From contig JAEXFD010000043.1 in assembly GCA_023400405.1 (NCBI GenBank), positions 1 through 9,047 of the forward strand: 9,047 nt of DNA, in the 5' to 3' direction. Below, piece after piece: positions 6,659 through 9,047 of this stretch. The notes beneath the pieces were generated by a model. It made no database searches. It saw only the letters and a list, made by a program, of their open reading frames with translations, and was not told where the DNA came from. A program made the position numbers and the translations under genes. Numbering within the stretch: position 1 is the stretch's first letter; each line of letters begins with the position of its first letter. The stretch comes from Pseudomonadota bacterium. Lineage in GTDB: Bacteria; Pseudomonadota; Alphaproteobacteria; Sphingomonadales; Sphingomonadaceae.

Positions 6659-7903
6659 ATGGCCACCAAGACTGCACCTGCGGCGGAGCCGCTGCCCGTT
6701 TCGATCGACGATGTCCGTGCGGCGCAAGCGCGCATTGCGGGCTCGATCGTGCGGACGCCGACCCTGGTGAGCAAGACGCTGTCGCAGCTCACCGGCGCGA
6801 CCGTGTACCTGAAGTTCGAGAATCTGCAGTTCACCGCGGCGTACAAGGAGCGCGGGGCGCTCAACACGCTGCTCCAGCTCGACGACGCGGCGCGCGCCAA
6901 GGGCGTAATCGCCGCCTCGGCGGGCAATCACGCCCAGGGCATTGCCTATCATGCGACGCGGCTCGGCATCCCGAGCACGATCGTGATGCCCAAGAACACG
7001 CCAATCGTGAAGGTCACCCAGACCGAGGGCCACGGCGCCACGGTGATCCTGGAAGGCGAAACGTTCGACGCCGCCAATGCCCATGCCCGCGCGCTCGAAA
7101 AGGAGCAGGGCCTCACCTTCGTCCATGCCTTCGACGATCCGCGCATCGTTGCCGGCCAGGGCACCGCGGCGCTGGAGATGATCGAGGACGTTCCCGATCT
7201 CGACACGCTGGTGATCCCGATCGGGGGCGGCGGCCTGATTTCGGGCAGCGCGACCGTCGCCAAGTCCGAAGGGCGCAATCTCGAAGTGATCGGCGTCGAG
7301 GCCGAACTCTATCCCTCGATGTACAACCGCATCCACCATACCGAGATGCCCTGCGCGGGCGATACGCTCGCCGAAGGCATCGCGGTGAAGGAACCGGGCA
7401 AGATCACTTCGATGATGGTCGAGGCGCTGGTCGATGACATCGTGCTGGTCAGCGAACGCCGGCTCGAAGAAGCGGTGAGCCTGTTGCTCCAGATCGAGAA
7501 GACCGTGGTCGAAGGCGCCGGCGCGGCCGGGCTCGCCGCGTTGCTGGCCGAGCCGCAGCGCTTCAAGGGCAAGACCGTCGGCATCGTCCTGTGCGGCGGG
7601 AATATCGATCCGCGCCTGCTCGCCTATGTGCTGCTCCGCGACCTCGCCCGCTCGGGCCGGATGGCGCGCCTGCGCATTCGCCTTCAGGACCGGCCGGGCG
7701 CGCTTTACAAGGTGGCGCAGATCTTCGACCAGCTTTCGGTCAACATCCTCGAGCTGTCGCACCAGCGCATCTTCACCAACCTCCCGGCCAAGGGCCTGAG
7801 CCTGGACGTGGAATGCGAGACGCGCGACCGAGACCATCTCGACCGGCTGATCACGACGCTGCGCCGCGCGCAGTACGAGGTGCAGTTGGTCGAACTCGCC
7901 TGA
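6659..7903 (+). CDS. ilvA: Threonine ammonia-lyase with C-terminal ACT domain
   Basis: PLP enzyme that deaminates L-threonine to 2-oxobutanoate and ammonia, the first step from threonine to isoleucine. The 414-aa length matches the form with a single ACT-like regulatory domain. Fold type II PLP motifs are complete: the Schiff-base lysine K63 in A-A-Y-K-E-R-G-A, S-A-G-N-H-A-Q-G at 87-94, the phosphate-binding G-G-G-G-L at 189-193, and C312 in L-C-G-G-N, facing the pyridine nitrogen. The ACT-like domain spans about 335-414 (R-I-R-L-Q-D-R-P-G-A-L ... V-N-I-L-E-L-S-H), suggesting allosteric control by an amino acid; which one is not visible. The sequence before K63 is TAAYK rather than the more usual TGSFK. 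ATG 6659 is the first start after the promoter-like element and gives a normal N-terminus. A biosynthetic role (ilvA) is more likely than a catabolic tdcB role, but the window has no other ilv gene to confirm it. Confidence 0.93.
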   Translation: MATKTAPAAEPLPVSIDDVRAAQARIAGSIVRTPTLVSKTLSQLTGATVYLKFENLQFTAAYKERGALNTLLQLDDAARAKGVIAASAGNHAQGIAYHATRLGIPSTIVMPKNTPIVKVTQTEGHGATVILEGETFDAANAHARALEKEQGLTFVHAFDDPRIVAGQGTAALEMIEDVPDLDTLVIPIGGGGLISGSATVAKSEGRNLEVIGVEAELYPSMYNRIHHTEMPCAGDTLAEGIAVKEPGKITSMMVEALVDDIVLVSERRLEEAVSLLLQIEKTVVEGAGAAGLAALLAEPQRFKGKTVGIVLCGGNIDPRLLAYVLLRDLARSGRMARLRIRLQDRPGALYKVAQIFDQLSVNILELSHQRIFTNLPAKGLSLDVECETRDRDHLDRLITTLRRAQYEVQLVELA

Positions 7904-7921
7904 GCCGACGATCCGACGAAC

Positions 7922-7970
7922 CGAATCGCACGCGCGACGAGTTGAGTCGTCGCGGGATTCACACGATTCG
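7922..7970 (+). terminator. Nested inverted repeat after ilvA, possible terminator
   Basis: An 8-bp perfect stem, CGCGACGA (7933-7940) with TCGTCGCG (7947-7954), has a 6-nt loop and sits 30 bp after the ilvA stop. It lies inside an outer pair, CGAATCG (7922-7928) and CGATTCG (7964-7970). No T-run follows, so it may be a U-poor terminator or an operator-like dyad. Confidence 0.35.
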
Positions 7971-8138
7971 TCGCTCCCTCTAGACTAGCCGCACAGCAGC
8001 ATAACTGCGATTTCGGCGGCCGCCCGGCAGCCCGAAGGTAAATGCGCGCGCTCTCCGACAGGATGGTGAATCGTTAACCCTCTTTCATGGTAAAGTCGCT
8101 TTTCATCCTTTCAAAACCGCAGCATAGTCACCGCACAA
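7971..8138. other. Upstream region of bpt with TTAACC motif
   Basis: Together with the flanking dyads this is the longest gene-free stretch of the window (7904-8176, 273 bp). It becomes A/T-richer towards bpt. TTAACCCT at 8074-8081 differs at one base from the CtrA half-site TTAACCAT, and GGTAAA at 8089-8094 is an imperfect inverted partner. The sequence CATAGT (8123-8128) could serve as a -10, but no good -35 is present at 16-18 bp. I see no credible gene here. Confidence 0.3.
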
Positions 8139-8139
8139 G

Positions 8140-8166
8140 GCCGGCGTAACGGCCGGCAAGAAGGGG
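8140..8166 (+). promoter_or_regulatory. Hairpin and ribosome binding site in front of bpt
   Basis: GCCGGC (8140-8145) and GCCGGC (8152-8157) can pair as a 6-bp GC stem with loop GTAACG. Immediately after it comes AAGAAGGGG (8158-8166), a plausible Shine-Dalgarno 10 nt before GTG 8177. The purine tract supports the GTG start. The hairpin could influence ribosome loading, which is inference. Confidence 0.45.
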
Positions 8167-8176
8167 CCATCGAGCG

Positions 8177-8962
8177 GTGACTGCACTTTCCCGTTTCCCG
8201 CGGTTCTTCGTCACCAGTCCCTCGCCCTGCCCCTATCTGCCGGGGCGCCAGGAGCGGAAGATCTTCACCGAGTTGTCCGGCCAGCATGCCGGCGAGCTCA
8301 ACGATGCGTTGGGCCGGATCGGCTTTCGCCGCAGCCAGTCGGTCGCCTATCGGCCGAGCTGCGCGGGCTGCACCGCCTGCGTTTCGGTGCGCGTGGTTGC
8401 GGATGCGTTTCAGCCCAACGCCACCCAGCGCAAGCTGCTCAAGCGCCATTCGGATCTCGAAGTGACGGCATGCCGCCCCTGGGCGACCGAGGAGCAGTTC
8501 GAATTGCTCCACCGCTACCTGAAGTCCCGCCATCCGGGCGGCGGCATGGCGGCGATGGACGAGAACGACTATGCCGACATGGTCGAGCAGTCACCGGTCA
8601 GCTCCTATGTGATCGAATATCGCGAACCGTCGATCGACGGCGTGCCCGGGCGGCTGGTCGGCGCATGCATCACCGATCAGCAGGCCGATGGCCTGTCGAT
8701 GATCTACAGCTTCTTCGTCGCCGATGACGAAGGCCGCCCCTCGATAGGCAATTTCATCATCATGGATCACATCCTGCGCACGCGCGCGGCGGCACTGCCC
8801 TATGTCTATCTCGGCTATTGGGTGAAGGGTTCGGAGCGAATGGCGTACAAGACGCGCTATCGCCCGATCGAAGTGCTAGGCCCCAATGGCTGGACGCTGC
8901 TCGAGGACGAGAACGTGCCGCTCTCGATGCCGGTCCCGGCACGGATGCGCGAGTTCGCCTGA
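8177..8962 (+). CDS. bpt: Aspartate/glutamate leucyltransferase (arginyltransferase family)
   Basis: Leucyl-tRNA--protein transferase that adds Leu to proteins with N-terminal Asp or Glu, marking them for ClpS/ClpAP degradation (bacterial N-degron pathway). The 261-aa length is usual for Bpt. The N-terminal ATE domain (about 15-75) has C18-P-Y-L-P-G-R and then C62-x2-C65-x2-C68-V-S-V-R-V. The C-terminal ATE domain (about 97-230) ends in the family hallmark Y-L-G-Y-W-V-K-G-S-E-R-M-A-Y-K at 211-225, followed by R-Y-R-P-I-E-V-L. The start is GTG 8177, giving the M-T-A-L-S-R-F-P-R-F-F-V-T-S-P start expected for the family; the frame has no better ATG nearby. It is separated from ilvA by a dyad-rich gap and has its own stem-loop downstream, so it is probably transcribed alone. 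Leucyl rather than arginyl transfer is inferred from the bacterial family. Confidence 0.95.
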   Translation: MTALSRFPRFFVTSPSPCPYLPGRQERKIFTELSGQHAGELNDALGRIGFRRSQSVAYRPSCAGCTACVSVRVVADAFQPNATQRKLLKRHSDLEVTACRPWATEEQFELLHRYLKSRHPGGGMAAMDENDYADMVEQSPVSSYVIEYREPSIDGVPGRLVGACITDQQADGLSMIYSFFVADDEGRPSIGNFIIMDHILRTRAAALPYVYLGYWVKGSERMAYKTRYRPIEVLGPNGWTLLEDENVPLSMPVPARMREFA

Positions 8963-8975
8963 GCTTGAGCTGCAT

Positions 8976-9000
8976 TCTGTTTCAGCTCCGCTGAAACAGA
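8976..9000 (+). terminator. Perfect 11-bp stem-loop after bpt, likely terminator
   Basis: TCTGTTTCAGC (8976-8986) and GCTGAAACAGA (8990-9000) are exact reverse complements with a 3-nt loop TCC, starting 13 bp after the bpt stop. The position suits transcription termination. No T-run follows (the next bases are CGCGGCCCC), so termination may depend on the hairpin alone. Confidence 0.55.
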
Positions 9001-9017
9001 CGCGGCCCCGGCCCCCG

Positions 9018-9044
9018 CCCCCCCCCCCCCCCCCCCCCCGGGGG
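9018..9044. repeat. C22-G5 homopolymer run at window end
   Basis: Positions 9018-9039 are 22 consecutive C and 9040-9044 are 5 G, followed by TAT. Nothing comparable occurs elsewhere in the window. It may be a contig-end sequencing or assembly artefact rather than genomic sequence. Confidence 0.8.
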
Positions 9045-9047
9045 TAT

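Noticed and set aside
6605..7837. 411-residue N-terminal extension of the amidohydrolase, antisense to ilvA
   Set aside because: The signal peptide at ATG 6604 marks the true start; the extension is the antisense reading of ilvA.
8074..8088. Full CtrA site TTAA-N7-TTAA
   Set aside because: The second TTAA is absent (TCAT at the expected position); only a half-site remains.
8087..8149. 20-codon open frame upstream of bpt
   Set aside because: No ribosome binding site, no recognisable product and it ends inside the hairpin; probably chance.
8976..9000. parS centromere site (resembles TGTTTCACGTGAAACA)
   Set aside because: The TGTTTCA and TGAAACA arms are present but 7 bases apart instead of 2, and the position after a stop codon fits a terminator better.

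Overview
This high-GC window, with C or G at most third codon positions, reads as chromosomal DNA of an alphaproteobacterium. The protein sequences look most like those of the Sphingomonas group; this is family recognition by eye, not a search. I see no mobile element, tRNA, rRNA or CRISPR array. Six genes are largely housekeeping or signalling, and I do not see a clear undescribed multi-gene system.

Left part (about 1-2573): a two-gene cyclic di-GMP operon on the + strand. An HD-GYP phosphodiesterase, cut off at its 5' end by the window edge, overlaps by four bases (ATGA) a GGEEF diguanylate cyclase. The pair encodes opposite activities, breakdown and synthesis of c-di-GMP. Facing them on the - strand is a small stand-alone PAS-domain protein with a strong ribosome binding site.

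Middle (2574-6604): purL, the large amidotransferase-partner subunit of FGAM synthase in purine synthesis, runs rightwards, with no purS or purQ beside it in this window. It ends 10 bases from the stop codon of a convergent, secreted YtcJ-type amidohydrolase on the - strand.

Right part (6605-9047): the amidohydrolase and a threonine ammonia-lyase (ilvA) are divergent and share only 54 bp of control region. After a 273-bp gap rich in inverted repeats comes bpt, the aspartate/glutamate leucyltransferase of the N-degron pathway, followed by a perfect 11-bp stem-loop. The window ends in a run of 22 C then 5 G, which looks like a contig-end artefact.

The most distinctive regulatory pattern is that purL, the amidohydrolase gene and ilvA all lack a Shine-Dalgarno sequence and instead carry a CTA-containing, -10-like hexamer 6-7 nt before the ATG. 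This suggests leaderless mRNAs, whereas the c-di-GMP cyclase, the PAS gene and probably bpt have purine-rich ribosome binding sites.
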